Notes: a model not told the origin generated them from the sequence alone. A DNA stretch of 64,000 bases from Anas platyrhynchos (GCF_047663525.1 NC_092592.1:19728001-19792000), one strand, 5' to 3'; positions 10,302 to 23,800 are shown, numbered from the stretch's first letter. A program made the numbers and translations.

Positions 10302-13300
10302 CTGAAACACAAAAAGAGACATCACCATAAACCATTAAAAAAACAAAAGGGTCTGCAGCTGTAATAGCAGTAAAACCTTTTTTTTTCTTTCACCTAGGAG
10401 GAAAACAGGCCCAAGGTCATGACAAAATGTGTTGTTTATGTGCCATTGCGCTCCAACTCATTTAAAGGAGCTTGCCATGAGAATTCACTATGAAAAACAA
10501 AGTTAATATTAGCTTCAGAGTATTTTAGAAATACCAGCATTAACCATAGAGTTAGCCAAAGCAACTAAACTATTCATTGTTGAGAATAAAACCTTGTATT
10601 AAAATAAAATCTTACAGAGTCCTCATATGATTTTAAGAGTAGCTTTCCATGGCCAGTATGCATATTGCAGCAGTTAGACTAGGAATCAATCTTTTCGGAC
10701 AAAACATTTAACAACTACAGAATTACAGCTAGTCATTACAAGCTCAGGTAATGCACAACAGAGAGAAAAATCTCCATGTCCCTCAACTGACTTTCTTCTT
10801 TATCTCCAGACCATGTGGCTAAGTACATCATTTCTTTTTCAATGCACATATTCTTGAACATTTCATAGCACAGACAATGTCACAATTCCCGTCCCATTCA
10901 TGATCTGGTGGACTACTGCTCTCATTTGTATTATATTGAGGTATAACAATAATTTAGCTAATAATTAATATCCTTCCTTCTTATGATTAACTGATTATCT
11001 TTTCTCCATTACAGCTGCTACCCAGCCATATCAAACCATCACACATTCCAGCAAGAAGGATCAAAGGTTATGTTCTTTTTAATTTGTCCATGAGAGTTGC
11101 CCAATACTTGTTAATTTATCTACAGAACTTTTGCTTCTCCTCCTAGTCACAGAAAAAAGTACAGTGCCTTCCACATTCACTCTAGACACCATATATTAAA
11201 GCAAGCATGACTGCACTGCCCAGAAGCAGATCTCACCCGTTATACTGGGAACAGCAAAAGAAATGCAGAACGCACATCAGTGGGACTTTCATTGTGAAGC
11301 AGCACACAACATGTATGCCATAAGAATTAGTTTTTGGGAGTCAACAGTGTCATCTACAGTGGGACGTTTCTGCAGAGTACACCAACAAAGACCTCAAAAT
11401 AAAGCTTTTAACATCGATTACCATGTGAAGGATCACAGACTGCGACTTACTTCTGCATACAAAAAAGTCTGCCTACAGGTTCTTTTGTAAAATGAATCAC
11501 TTGGACATACCATGAGATCATGCTACTTAACAACTAAATTCATTAACTTCTGTTCAAGGATTGCCAATATGAGTTATATGTTTTTTAGAGCACACATTAG
11601 GAAAGCAAGTATACCAGCATATGTCCTAGACACAAGGATAAGAGGCAGCAGGTAACAGAAAAAATAAAATGTTCTGCAGCTGAATTCTATGGCAACACTG
11701 AAATAAATTCCAATATCCAAGTGAACACTTTGTCAAAAACATTAAATGAACACGACATTTTTCTTTTTACACTGCTCTTATTGTTTTTAAGAAACAAATT
11801 TTACTCTGATTCTGTAGCTTGAAAAAAAAAAAGGTATACCAGGATGAACAGGACTGCACAAATATTCTGAAATTATCAACTACATCCACTGAAACACTAT
11901 GACCATGAGCTAAGGATCTATCTTAATATTGGTTGTTTTTTAAATTCTATTGCAAGGGACACCTTACACTGGCAAAGGTAATACCCTTCTAAGCTCTTTT
12001 TCTCTCATCCTAAATAAACTGTGACATCAACATAAAATAGAACTAGCAAAACTATGATGGTTTCAAAGTATTTCTTTATCAAAGGCACACTGGCTTCTCT
12101 GTTCTTGAGAGGATAAAAAAAGAATGCGATACTGCAGATTAAAACTGTTTAGGTAACTAGAAAGGTGCTGTCACTTAGTCTTTTTAAATTTATCCTTGCA
12201 AATTCTCTGCCTTTAGAAAATGAATCCATATCACGGAAACAAACAAAACATTTCTCTTCACAAAGGTGATGAGAAACCATTATCCAGTCCAAGAATAATT
12301 GCAGGTTCCAGTTCCTATTGAACAGATGTTCCAATCACAAGGAGCACCGGAACTCACTATTTTTTTGTACAAAGCAGACAAGAATTCAATAGATCATAGC
12401 TAACAACCTGTATCCTAACACATACAAATGGTTATTCCACAACATTTTTTACATTTATTTTGGTGTGAAGCCCAGAAGTCCAAACACAAGTGAGGCTGAA
12501 AGCATAAGGATCTAGGGAACACATCTCCACACTCTGAGCTAAGGACAGCAAGGTGAAGATAATAATTTGCTCTGGCTACATACGCTCAAGAGAGAGATTC
12601 TGTTAATTCAGCACATTTGTCAACACTAGAAACAAATTACATCCGTAAAATAAGAGTTAAAGCACATACAGATGTGCAGGGTAACCATATTGTAATTAGG
12701 TACTAGTTCTAAAAATATAGAGACTTTAATTGCCTCTGTTATTTTCTGTTCCAGAAGCCTCCAGAGCCCAAAGTCACCCTGTATGTTTATAGTCAGACTT
12801 TATATATTGGTTATGAGACAGAAGCCACTGTACTTCGCTGGAAATCATCTTAATCGTACCTCCGAAGGTACATAAACATTTACTTTTTTGGAGACATCTT
12901 ATGTCTACAACAGTGGGAAAACAACATACTATGGTTCAGCGAGACACAGAAACCTCCATAGCATGCAGCTGTATCTTCAGTTATGGACCAACTGTACAGA
13001 ACTCCTTGCTGATAACGACTACACAGAACGATGGAGTATCTTAATTTGTACGTAAGTCACATAGACACCCATGCTATGTCTTCTAAGGTATTTCTCTACT
13101 GCCATCTGCTGCTCAAGGAAAAGAAAATTTTTGAACAAGTAGAGAACACTCACTTTTATGGACTTTTATGGACTATGCAGGACACTGCACAGCACGTTAT
13201 AAGGGAAAAGCACATTTTGCTATCAAAACTGAAAAAGGTATTGCTATATAAAAGCTCCAATAAATAAATCAGCCAACAGAAAACAAGAGATTAAAAAGGC

Positions 13301-16300
13301 ATTTATCAGATAATCCTAGAATTTTCAGGCCCTTTTTACCTACAAGTATAACTTATCAATTACTCAATGTGATAATTATTTCTATTGTGAAAAATGCTTT
13401 TTAGTGAAAGACATCATATGTTTTGTGGAATAGGAATTTCCTAAAACAAACAAACAAAAAAAACACCACCTGAATTACCTCTGTCTTATTTTCCTTTTTT
13501 TCATTTCAGTTGGCCATTTTTTGAAAGCATCCAAACATATGAAGAAGCAGTTCCCTGCCCTTTCTTCCAGTTACAAAATGTTTCATAATTTTGTGGATGG
13601 ATAACCTAACAAAAACTTTTTTAGAGCTTTATATCCACGCAGAATTTATTTCTAGGTTACGGAGTACTTGAAATGATGGAGTCTACATTTTCATCATCTC
13701 TCTAACATTTTAATGCTCTCAAGTGGTTCAATACCTTGGTCTACAGAAGTATTAACAAAGCTCTCAACTGATATAAGCCATGATAGAATATATTAACAAC
13801 TTCTTTCTGGACAGGACATCAGATCTTTCCAGTATTTTCAAAAAGTCATTAATACTACAGTGGCACTAACAGCTGAAAATTAAAATCTTCGGTAACAGAT
13901 TGGTAGCTATTGAACATACTGCAAGAAAGCTACAGCTGAGGGTTTAGCTTTATGATGGCTCAGAGAAACTGAATTGCATACGTTTGCATAATAGTCTAAA
14001 AGGACAGGAATCATTGCAGTTAAAGTGGAGAAAATGACAAACCTGGGGGATCTAGACATGTTATGCTAGTAATATGAACTATGAAAATCAAGTGCACTGT
14101 ACTGGAAAATACTTGTCCTGGAAAACACTTGTCCTCCAAACAAACAAAAAGAAAAGGAAAGGAAAGCCAAAGGCAGACAAAGGATAACCAAATCACACAA
14201 GGTCACAGATCATTTGAACATATTACTAAGGGTCTCTCACATTCATCATTAAGCCACTAACCAACATTACCATTCAAGTCTCTTTTTCAGCTTCAGTGTC
14301 ACACAACATGAGAACAACCATGCCGCCCACAAGGCATAATATGAATTGTAACTGGAGATGTATTAAGAGATCCTTCAAGTGCCAAGCATCATTGAAAATT
14401 ACAGCTGCTATTATTTAAAGCTTTTTTCTTCAAAAAGCATAATACTGGTACATTACCTGTCTCCTCCAGAGAGGTCCTCAACACTTCCAAACCCAGGGGT
14501 TGGCATAGGGCATCCCATGTGCTGGAAATGAGCTACGCGAGGCCTAGGAGCTGGAACTTTCCCACGAGACTTTTTGTGTTCCTGCTCCTCTTTGATCCGG
14601 GCGTTCTCCCTGTCACAGACGAAACACTCGAAGCCATTCAGGTAGTTGGGCAAAGTCATGTCATTCACACCCCACTCCCGCCTCTCCAAGGTCTCTAACA
14701 AGAACTGGTTTTTGATTCCCCCGGGGTTTTTATACTCTAGATACTTCATGTATTCCTCTCCATTCTCATCCAGGAAATGAAGATACTTAGCCAGCTCTTG
14801 AGGGCTTTCAAAGTCATCTATAAGAATGATGGAGAGGTTGTTTGGCATCCAGTCCCGTACAGATGGGGAGCCTCGGTATACTGGGACAGCGCCCAAATGC
14901 ATTGGACGCCACAGCTTTTCTGTCATGTAGTCATTACATATGGCATTCTCCAAGGCCAGGTGAAACTTGTACCTGGCAATAAAAGCCATAAATTCGGAAT
15001 CTTCTGTAGTGGCTGTAGAAGTGTCTTTCAGTCGCTCACTGGGAAGCTCACGGTTATGCAGGCACTTCCCGTAAGAGTCAACCTAAAATAACAAGTCATC
15101 TTTACAAAAGGATTTTTTGCCCAGAGATTGTAGTCCTTATAAAATTCCTAATTTTGATCAGTTCCTAGCTACTTAGTTTAGCCTCACTTTCTCTCCAACT
15201 TCTTTCCATTTTGAGTACTCTAGAGTCACAGTTGTCCTTTAACAGCTGTAGAAGAAAATGAACGCTCAGCTTCAAAAGTAGCACAAACTACACTACAGAT
15301 AAGGCAGAGGGAAACGCAGAAAAAAAATTAAAGAAAAATTGTACTTATTAGAGGATAGATCAGAAACTGAGAGATGAAGAAAGACATCCACCTTCCTCCA
15401 TATTAATTTAAAAGTCATCTTTCTACTTAACAGAAATCCAGGGCTTTTCCAAACAGTGAATTCACACAGCTCCCTCAAATCCCAGAAAGTTGGCTAAAAT
15501 ATTTTCAATTTGTTAGACTGAAAAAATTTGATGGAGGGAGGTAGATAAAAATGAAAGACAGGATGCTTGATCTGGAGTCTGTTTTATACTTTGACAATGC
15601 AATTATATTTTTAAATGGTTTTGTCTTTTCTTCATTACTGAGCAAACGATGGAAAGAAATGAATCACTACCTTTGGAAACAGCAGAATTAGCTAGGAAAA
15701 GGATGTTTCAGATAAGGAGTAAAACCAGATGCTTTTTCCCTCATCTATTATCCTTCAGAATTTTTAAGAAAAAAGCATTAGACTGTTTTTCTACTCGAAA
15801 GAAACTGCATTATTTCAGTTCATGAAGCTACTCTCCATCAGCTGTGCCACAGCAGTGCAAATCACCATAGAATAACACAGTTCTACCAATGCAGGTGTGG
15901 AGCAGACTCTCAAAACACAGCAAATTTCTCATTACACGCTTATATTGTTAAATGCAGGCAAGGCTTGTAAACGGACAGCCTTCCTTTACGCTAACTTCAA
16001 GCTCCTGGGATCTCAGGAACTTCTAGCAAGACTGATCTCATTCAGGCTTAGTACAACTTGCGACTGACGCCAAGTCTGGCCAACTCCGTGACTAACAACT
16101 ACCATCAGGCCTACCTACTGCCGCGTGGTGCAGTCTAGACCATGCTTTTGGGAGGCATACAACTAGTCTTTCTGTCCAGCTTGCGGTCGGCATGCTTCCC
16201 GTTACGACTCGCGTCTTGGCTAGAAACGAGGACAAACAAACCCCGTTAAAACGAGAACCTGCAGGCGGACGGGGGCGGCCAGGTGGTGCCACAGCCTCCC

Positions 16301-17028
16301 CGCACGGCACCCACCTGGATGTACTTCATGAGCTCCCGCACGTAGCGGTCCCTGTCCGAGGGCACGTCGCAGTGGGACTGCATGTACAGCACGGGCCCGT
16401 AGCCCCGCCGCCGCCACGCGTCCTTCTCGGCCAGGGCCAGCGGCGGGCCCCGCAGGTAGGCGATGCTGGGCAGCCACTGCAGGGTGAGCGGGTAGTCCGA
16501 CTCCCTGCGGAAGGTGGCCGTGTAGTTGAAGAGGCGGATGCCGGGCGGGTGCGAGAGCAGGTAGTTGTTCATGGGGGACTCCTCGTGGAACAACGCCCAC
16601 GTCTGGTGGGGCAGGCGGGGCAGCGGCGCCTCGTAGGCCCTGAAGTCGGTGCCGTAGAAGATGAGCGCCTTGGTGCGGCGGTGCCGCGCCACCCGCCGGC
16701 TGCGCGTGGCCAGGCAGGAGCCCCGCGGGCAGTCGATGCGCTCCGTGTCCCCGGGGAAGTGCGGGAAGAGGCTGCCGCTCCACCACAGCACGATGGGCAG
16801 CGCCTTGTTGCCCCGCGTGTCGTTGTTGCCCGGCCCGCGGTACGACGCCGCGGCCGCCACGACCGGGCCCGGTGGGCCGGCGGCCTGCGCCCAGCCCTCG
16901 GCCCCGCACGGCGCCTCGCCGCCCGCCTCCCCCTCCGCCGCCAGCACCCGCGGGCCGCCCCACGCCAGCGCCAGCGCCAGCGCCAGCCAGAGGCAGCCGG
17001 GCCCCCGCCGCGCCCCGCAGCCCCACAT
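10154..17028 (-). CDS. FUT11: FUT11 (POFUT4), GT10-family fucosyltransferase, 3 exons
   Basis: The coding sequence is the join of 16315-17028, 14457-15082 and 10154-10301 on the minus strand: 1488 nt, 495 residues plus stop (human 492). Seen: a short N-terminal signal-anchor (about residues 12-23, [12 protein letters not shown]), then the lumenal catalytic domain. Near residues 278-294 is the GT10 signature [17 protein letters not shown], followed by [19 protein letters not shown]. The C-terminal part has GFECFVCD and the [11 protein letters not shown] segment. Sequons include NDT, NYT, NLS and NES. Known: GT10 enzymes transfer fucose from GDP-fucose. FUT10 and FUT11 have been reported to be protein O-fucosyltransferases acting on EMI domains (POFUT3/4) in the ER rather than Lewis-antigen enzymes. 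The ATG at 17028 is chosen because it directly precedes the signal-anchor and fits the family length, although an in-frame ATG exists 80 codons upstream. Exon 1 is extremely GC-rich; exons 2 and 3 are not. Confidence 0.97.
10302..14456 (-). other. FUT11 intron 2
   Basis: 4.2 kb, AT-rich. No further exon, RNA gene or recognisable transposon was found in it. A 10-bp unit (acttttatgg) is directly repeated near 13151-13171. Confidence 0.75.
14457..15082 (-). CDS. FUT11: FUT11 coding exon 2 (GDP-fucose binding motif)
   Basis: The acceptor is ATTTTAG above 15082 and the donor is GTAATG at 14456-14455. It starts [18 protein letters not shown] and ends in VEDLSGGD plus two bases of a serine codon. 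It contains the alpha-1,3-FT motif. 626 nt. Confidence 0.97.
15083..16314 (-). other. FUT11 intron 1
   Basis: 1.2 kb, with nothing beyond splice sites recognised. The upper end runs into the promoter CpG island. Confidence 0.8.
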
Positions 17029-17210
17029 CGCCGCCTGCCCGGCCACGGCCGCCAGGAAACGGCCGCCGCGGCCCCGCCCGGAGCCGGCCTTCCGCCGGGA
17101 GCAGCGCGGGGAGCGGCCGCCAGGGGCGGCAGGAGCACGGCGGGGACCCGGGGAAGGGGCTGGGGGGGGGGCCCGCCAGGAGAGCTCTGCCCCTCGGAGG
17201 AGGGTGATGG
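16260..17210. promoter_or_regulatory. CpG island over FUT11 exon 1 and promoter
   Basis: Dense CpG and very high GC across exon 1 and about 180 bp upstream of the start. A G10 run lies at 17162-17171. Composition falls off sharply on both sides. Confidence 0.85.
16315..17028 (-). CDS. FUT11: FUT11 coding exon 1
   Basis: 238 codons in phase 0, from MWGCGARRG to MKYIQ. The donor is GTGGGT at 16314-16313. It contains the membrane anchor and the stem and N-terminal catalytic blocks ([56 protein letters not shown]). Confidence 0.96.
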
Positions 17211-18729
17211 GGGCAGCGAAATGTAACGCCAGCCTGCTGAGGTTGTTGTGAAGCCTCCCTGCCCCCAACGCCCCTGCACCTCACGGCGTGCTGCCAGCTC
17301 ACCCAGCGATAGCAAAAACGCCTCCAGCTGCTGCTACGCGGCTCCGGCCCCAAGCAGGCACGCAGACACTGCAAGAAAGTACAGCGAGTGTTATCTCCAG
17401 CTGGCGGCCACAAAGGGCAAACAAAACATCGAGGAACAGAACGGGTGGCGGGGAGGAGCTACACCTCAGCGCAAAGGTCACGTAAGGTGCGCTTCTCTAC
17501 CAACCTGGGATAACTCGATACTGAAATATTATCGGAATGGTAAATTGATATTTGTATTTAGACTACATTATAAAAATCTAACAGAACAGTTCTAGATTTG
17601 CTAGTAATAGAAATGATATAAGCTTCAAATTCGTTCCCTTAAGAGATAATTACAAGTATTGTGGGATCAGATCAAGTTTGATGTAGGCAATAAAGGACAC
17701 CTATTAGTAGTTACACAAGCAGAGAAGCACTCTCTGTTTAAGGAACAGGCTAAAAATCCTGGAATATTCATGTTTTCTTCTGGGAAGGTTGGTCTTAACG
17801 CTGCTCAGACTTGATTCAGAAGCATTATGGTCATCATATGGGTGCAGAAAGACTGCCCTGCGTGCCACCCTCGTCAGCTCCACCACTCGCTCAGTCCCAG
17901 CACAACAGGGGCTCAATCCCAGTAGACACTGGCTCAGCAAGGCAATCTCCATACACACTGTACTACCACAAAGGTTCCTGCAAGCACAATTTACTCCAAA
18001 ATTAATGTACAAGATGCACAAGGCCCATCATTATTGCAATGTATCTGTCCAGTAGTGGATTCTGAACATAATGCACATTCTGTAGAAGAGACTAATCTGC
18101 AAAATATTCCATAGCAAACTAAGAAATTGGATGTTTCTAGCAATGACCGTCTTGTGCTTTCATACACACTGTTGCAAGGTTAGCAATGAAGTGTACAGTA
18201 TCAATGCTCTAGGCTACAGTCCAGTTGCACTGCCAGTTCAATCTGAACTTTATTTCTGCAATTAGTCAAAAAAAGAAGAAAAAAAATCAAACCCCAAGAA
18301 ACAGGAGAAAAGAAAATCAGCTTCCCTGTTATCTTGACTCCAAAGTAGTAACTCTATTTCTCTGAAAAATGAAGACTGCAGAAGTCTTCAAGCTGGCCTT
18401 GTCACAAGGTAACAGCAATACTTTTCCAATTAGACAAAAAAAAAAAAAAAAAAAAAAAAAGAACAGAAAAATGAAGTCTTTGCAAAATGAAAGTTCAGAA
18501 GGGGCAGAAAATTAAAACCGTTCATCTAAGCGAAGTAATACTGAGATTAAACAGCACCTTTTGTCTGTTGGCTCTTGCTGAATTTCTTACTGCCATTCAC
18601 TGTGAATAAGAAAAAAAAGACTGAACCTGGTCAGCAGAAGATTGGATTGTAAAGGACCACTTAGCTAGACTTCAGCCCTTCCCATTTCCTCCCTCCCGCA
18701 AAATACAGGGTTTGGAAAAATAAGCAGTG
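17029..18729. other. FUT11 upstream region / SEC24C downstream flank
   Basis: Between the FUT11 start and the probable SEC24C transcript end. The first 200 bp are promoter island. The rest is AT-rich with an A25 run at 18436-18460. No gene recognised. Confidence 0.7.
18436..18460 (+). repeat. Poly(A) run, 25 bp
   Basis: Uninterrupted A-run downstream of the probable SEC24C 3' end. No associated element was recognised. Confidence 0.9.
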
Positions 18730-18770
18730 TTTATTTACTAACAATGACATAAAATACATCTTAATATATT

Positions 18771-18776
18771 TTTATT
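18771..18776 (-). terminator. Candidate SEC24C poly(A) signal AATAAA
   Basis: Plus-strand tttatt. A second hexamer lies 41 bp further on at 18730-18735. Use of either would give a 3' UTR of about 1.9-2.0 kb. Confidence 0.4.
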
Positions 18777-20482
18777 TCTTTACAAATTAAAAGATGCATT
18801 GGAAAAAACAAGTGAAGAAAACAAAAGGTTCATTTATGATCTCATTTCCACCCCCACACCCCCCAATATTAATACTAGAAATTAGTATTTGTGGAAGTCT
18901 GTGGTTGCTGAGCCTTATATTCCTGGGAAGTTGTTTTTTCCCCCCCTCTGGTTAAAAATCCTCTAGATTTTGGGCTGGAGGCAACACATGGAGTAAAAAG
19001 TCAGCCACATTCATACAAAAATGAGGAAGGTTCTGTCATTGTGAAAGTTCCTCCATTACAATTTCCATACTCCCCTTTCTCTGTAGTGATGGGAGGGAAG
19101 ACAAACTAGCAGCATTAGAAGAAAAATGGATTTATATACACGCTACAGTATATGGAACTAAAACCACAATCAAATATTTTTCTGATCTAAACAAGGACTT
19201 TCTTTTGAGATGTCAAGCCCAGGTCATATCTCCTTTAATCCACCCACACTTTTTCCTCATACTTTTAGTACTATTGGTGACTCAAACTCCTGGGTATTTT
19301 AGGAACACTTGGTAAGTGTTCAAGCTAAAATATACAAGCCCCCTTTCAGAAGTGAATAATCAAAGCCCTTAGGATTCTGAATTTGATTTACACTTGCTCC
19401 CTTTTCATAGGAGTCTTCTCATTCACCCTTGCAGAATGGAGTGGCAGAGTGGCCAAAATGGATGGACTAATCTGAGGTATTTTAGTTTAACAAACAGGCT
19501 TATAAAAAGGTTTTGTGCAAGCTGATCGCTAGGCTGAATGGGGGAGGGCATAAACATCCAGTGATGAAACTCTTCACTACGGCCCCGATCCTTTCCAGTA
19601 ACTGAAATCAGGTACTTGCCATACCTAATACAGTACAGTCTAAATCTGTTTTTGTATCCCCTTCCTTCTAATACAGGGTCCAAAGCAGTCTCAAATTCGC
19701 ATCAGTAAAACTCAAATTCCTGCTTGTTTGCTATGATTCAGAATAGCGTGGTTGAAAATGGCCACCTCCTTTTCATCCAGTTCCCACACATCACCTTGTT
19801 TAAAAGTATTTTCTGCTTAACCGTAAGAGGCTTTTGTTCCCACCACCATCTGGATAGACAGGTAAGCTCTGCAGAAGAAGAGAGGCCATGGAACATGTAG
19901 GACATCACGGAGCTGTGCAATGAGAAGGAAAGGAGTCACCACTCACACGAACAGGAAGCTCTGACTCTACCCCTATGCTGTTCAGAAGCTAGTTATTGTT
20001 GTTCACTGAACTATTAATTCCTCCAGTACAGATCTGCACAGCAACTTATAGTACAGGGACGATTGTGGAAAGAAATTTGCCCTCCTGCCTCCTGGCTTAC
20101 CACTTATTTCTTTTTTCAAGGATTTCTGGTTCAGACAGCCACATGATACATTTGTGCTCTGCAATGTCACGTTTCCCTCTAAAAAGAGAAAGAGGCAAAA
20201 TGTTTGGCTGCTTTAGCTACCATCACCTGACATGCCTCTTGTCCTCCCATCCTGCGCATCCTCTTCACACTTAGAGCATGCACACGCGCCCATACAAACA
20301 CACAGCAACTACCAGAAATTTTGAAGAGTTATCGCTTTTTCACCCAATGTTGAATCATGTACAGTGAACTGAAAAAAACTACATTCATTACAACAGGATT
20401 AGCGAGCATGGGGGGGGGGGTGAACTCCTGCCAAGCACAGGAAACAATTTAGATACAAGTAAAAGACCTGGTATCAAAGGCC

Positions 20483-20504
20483 TTTTTGTTTGTTTGTTTT
20501 TTTT
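20483..20504 (+). repeat. (TTTG)n / T-rich simple repeat
   Basis: Three TTTG-type units flanked by T-runs, in the SEC24C 3' UTR. Confidence 0.85.
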
Positions 20505-20704
20505 AGCCCTCACCAGGAAAAAAGAAATTATCTCTCATATGGGACTGGGAAAGGTTGAAAGGATTTCTGCTTATGCAATGTGTATTAAAAATTATGGAAT
20601 TGTACAGATTTCTACGTTGTCCTTTTTGAGGGCGCTGGGCCTTCTGATCAGGTCATTAGTGGAGGCTGAAATGTCACTGCTGAGTTCCAGCACCACTCCC
20701 TCCT

Positions 20705-20845
20705 CTAGCTCAGTAGCTGCCGAATCTCCTTGTGCATGTGACACAGGAAGTCCACATATGAAGCTCCCCCAGTCAGGCTCTTATCCTCCACCAAAAAGTG
20801 TTTGAAGAGCATTTCCAGCTTATCTTCTTGCTTCACAATTATTAA
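20705..20845 (-). CDS. SEC24C: SEC24C coding exon 22 and stop
   Basis: 46 codons plus TAG (20705-20707). [20 protein letters not shown] through [11 protein letters not shown], nearly identical to the human C-terminus. The acceptor is TGTTTGCAG. Confidence 0.97.
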   Translation of the reverse strand, partial: LIIVKQEDKLEMLFKHFLVEDKSLTGGASYVDFLCHMHKEIRQLLS

Positions 20846-23800
20846 CTGCAAACAAAAGCAATAGTGGATAGTTAACAGAACTAATGTTCCAGAGGAAAGA
20901 AAAAGAGAAAAAAATTAACTAGCTCAAAAAATCCAACAAAGATAACTAGAACCACTGCATATATTGCTTATGTGCTTTCACTTCTATAATTAAGTTGGAT
21001 TAAGTCTCAGCCAAACTTAGAAGGAATTTACCGCATGGTATGTGGTTTGTGCAGTAGTATATTATGTCCGAAATAATTCTAGTTTCAGAACTACGTTAAA
21101 CACAGAACTCCAAATCTAATACCTGAAGTTTTTTGAGATGCTTGAAAACTTATGTTTGAATCACAGTTTTAAGAGTAAATTCAGCATTAGCCTTTACATG
21201 AATAAGACTGGTATCACCTGCTCTGGTAAGAGTAACAGGGAAGGGGACTTAGAGCAATGAATGAGAGGCAACATTTTTACCTTCATGTAGCGGGATCTTT
21301 GCACCTGAAGCATGTCAACAATAGATCGTACTTTCTTTGAAAAGGGATTTTCCAAAACAGGCAGGGTATTCTGAAATTAAAAACATTCAATTCCCGTTAG
21401 ACAAATAAATAGAGTGCAATTTAAAAGATCTCAGCAGTTTCACCGTATTATGTAACATTACAAATATATTTACCACCACTAGCATACCATTTATTTGACC
21501 TCAGCTAATTAAAAGAAAATAAAACATAGCAACAGAAATGAAGGTCAGTTTTCAGTCCCATTTATGTATCACCTGTTCTCCTTACTGTCAGTGGAAATGT
21601 GGCTTGTCAAATAAAGCCAGCCAAAAAAACGTCAACATGCCCAGATGAGGGATGTCTCCATTAGTTTCACATATCTGCGCTTCTCATTGTTAGTAAGAAG
21701 TAAATATCTTTAAATTTTTTCCCAACTTTCTTTCTCATTGTTTTAACTATTGAGTGATTATTATAGACAACATCTCCCACACTGTTACCCAGCTCACCAA
21801 AGTGCTGCTAATCTGACTGAAGGATGACACTCCAAAGAGGTTCTGGATCAGGCCTTGCTGCACATTCACTCCCACCCACACGAAGATGTTCAGCCCATTC
21901 TCCAGCAGGTATATGTCACCCTTGGAGAGACGTTCCTCTGAGTTGCGGATTGCTGCTGGTAAGGAGTCACTGTCAACATCTGCTTTGGTCTGTTTTAGAG
22001 TGAAGTAAAAAAAAAGTCAAGGTTATAAAATAAAAACATTAAGTTCTGAAAATTTCTGCCACTAAGACCCCAGTGGTTTACCAATTGCTAGGACTCATAA
22101 TACTGCAATAGCTCAGACTTAAGTATTCATTTTCTTAGCTTAGCTTTCTTACTGAACACGACACAGAAGCAGATTAGAGACTCTTGGTTAGCAAAAGAGA
22201 ACAACAGATTGTTGTGAAAGTATTCTGTAGTTCCAATATTGCTTTCTGGAGCCAAATTGGTATTTACTGTTATTCCAGCAACTATGTTACTTAAAAGTGA
22301 GAATAGTAGGTGGATTTTCCCTGCAACAATTATAATTACTACATAAAATTACAAGATGGCTTAGGATTTTTGAAAGACTACTAAAGAATCAGAAGATTGT
22401 TGTCATGTGCTCACAGCTCAGAGAAGATCTCAGCAAATTCACAAGAGGCAGTAATGTACCTATCACTGAAAAGAACTAAATGACGTATCCCAACAGATGG
22501 CAGATCCCAAATACTTCTCAAATTACTTCCCACTAATAAAATACAAATGCCAGTCCTTAAGGTAAGTCAAGACAACAGCAAGTCTCCAGTGTTAAGAAAC
22601 TGAATTACTCACCAGGGGCAAGAGCCTGGGGTAAAAGAAAACATTTGTTTCTGCCACATCCATGGATGTGACTAACTGGCGAATGTAGGCACGGTCATCT
22701 GTCGTGACCTCCGGACCAGGCTGAAGGACATCACTCTTCAACACACAGTTCAAGTACACAGGAAGCAGCTTCATGCATTCAGGGAGGATCAGCTGCAAGT
22801 CACAAGCAGACAGAAGTTGGCCAGCTCTCTTGCTGAATAAGTTTATGCTTGACAGAACAAAGCTTACATGAGCCAACAGTGTGGTTCATATGTGAGAAGT
22901 GAAACTGACAGTCTAATCATAATGTGGACCTGCAAAAATAGTGCAAAACTTCTCTGGAAGAAGCTTACAGTCCCTTTTAATACCTGAGCCCCTGGTTCAA
23001 ATTTAAAGCATTAGTGTTTACCTGGCCAGCAGAAGATGGACTAGCACAGTTCTTTCGATAGCAAGCTAGGATCTGGGCACACTGGTTAATCAGTGCATCT
23101 CGGACAGTCTTTACTGGGCTGTTCAGAACTCCACGATATGCTGCACAGAAAGAGAGAAAAGAAATGGACAGCTATCAAAAGATGGCTCATGAACAGTAAA
23201 ATAAACACTACTTCCATAAAACAAATCTAAGTTTTTGTTTTTTTATAGTAATGAAAGAGATGAATTCCTACTGAAAACCTAAAGAAGCTCATTTTCCCTC
23301 CTCTTATTACATATAGTTCTACTCGCCATCTCTCATATGCTTTAAAATACACTTAAAATAATAGGTACAAACAAAGTTAAGTAGAGTACAATACATACAA
23401 GTATTATATTTAACCCATATTCATGAACAAAGGCCACTGTTTCCTATTCTTTTGACTTCCCAATTTTTCCTCCAGGAATAACTAGACCAGTCCAAAAATA
23501 AATACAAACATGAATTCAGACAGCTTTCAATACAAACCTCTTAAAAATATCGATAAGATTTTGTAGGATGGATAAACCTACACCCTCTATCTGCACCTCT
23601 TGCCCTAAACAACAGTACTATGGGAAAGAGTACAAATCTGTGATAAGTGATTGAAACATCAGGATTGCCACCTGACACTTGATGCAAAAAGACTAAACAG
23701 GTGTCACTGAATGACAAGAGGCATTTTAGCACAGTTAGAGGTTATGTTTCTTGTTACCATATTTAGCCTTACCATATTTAGCCAAGTAATTGATGAGTGT

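Larger units (their letters stand above)
18730..20704 (-). other. SEC24C: Probable SEC24C 3' UTR
   Basis: Follows the SEC24C stop codon. It has no coding similarity. The lower boundary is set by minus-strand AATAAA hexamers at 18771-18776 and 18730-18735. It includes a (TTTG)n/T tract at 20483-20504 and a G-run near 20410. Confidence 0.5.

Noticed and set aside
15860-15900. Sequence resembling the CR1-type catagaat tail
   Set aside because: Only a short partial match (accatagaataac), with no repeated octamer tail and no CR1 body beside it.
16192-17226. 344-codon plus-strand frame opposite FUT11 exon 1
   Set aside because: It is antisense to a well-supported exon in a CpG-rich island, where stop codons are rare in every frame. 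The protein is low-complexity Arg/Pro/Ala with no domain.
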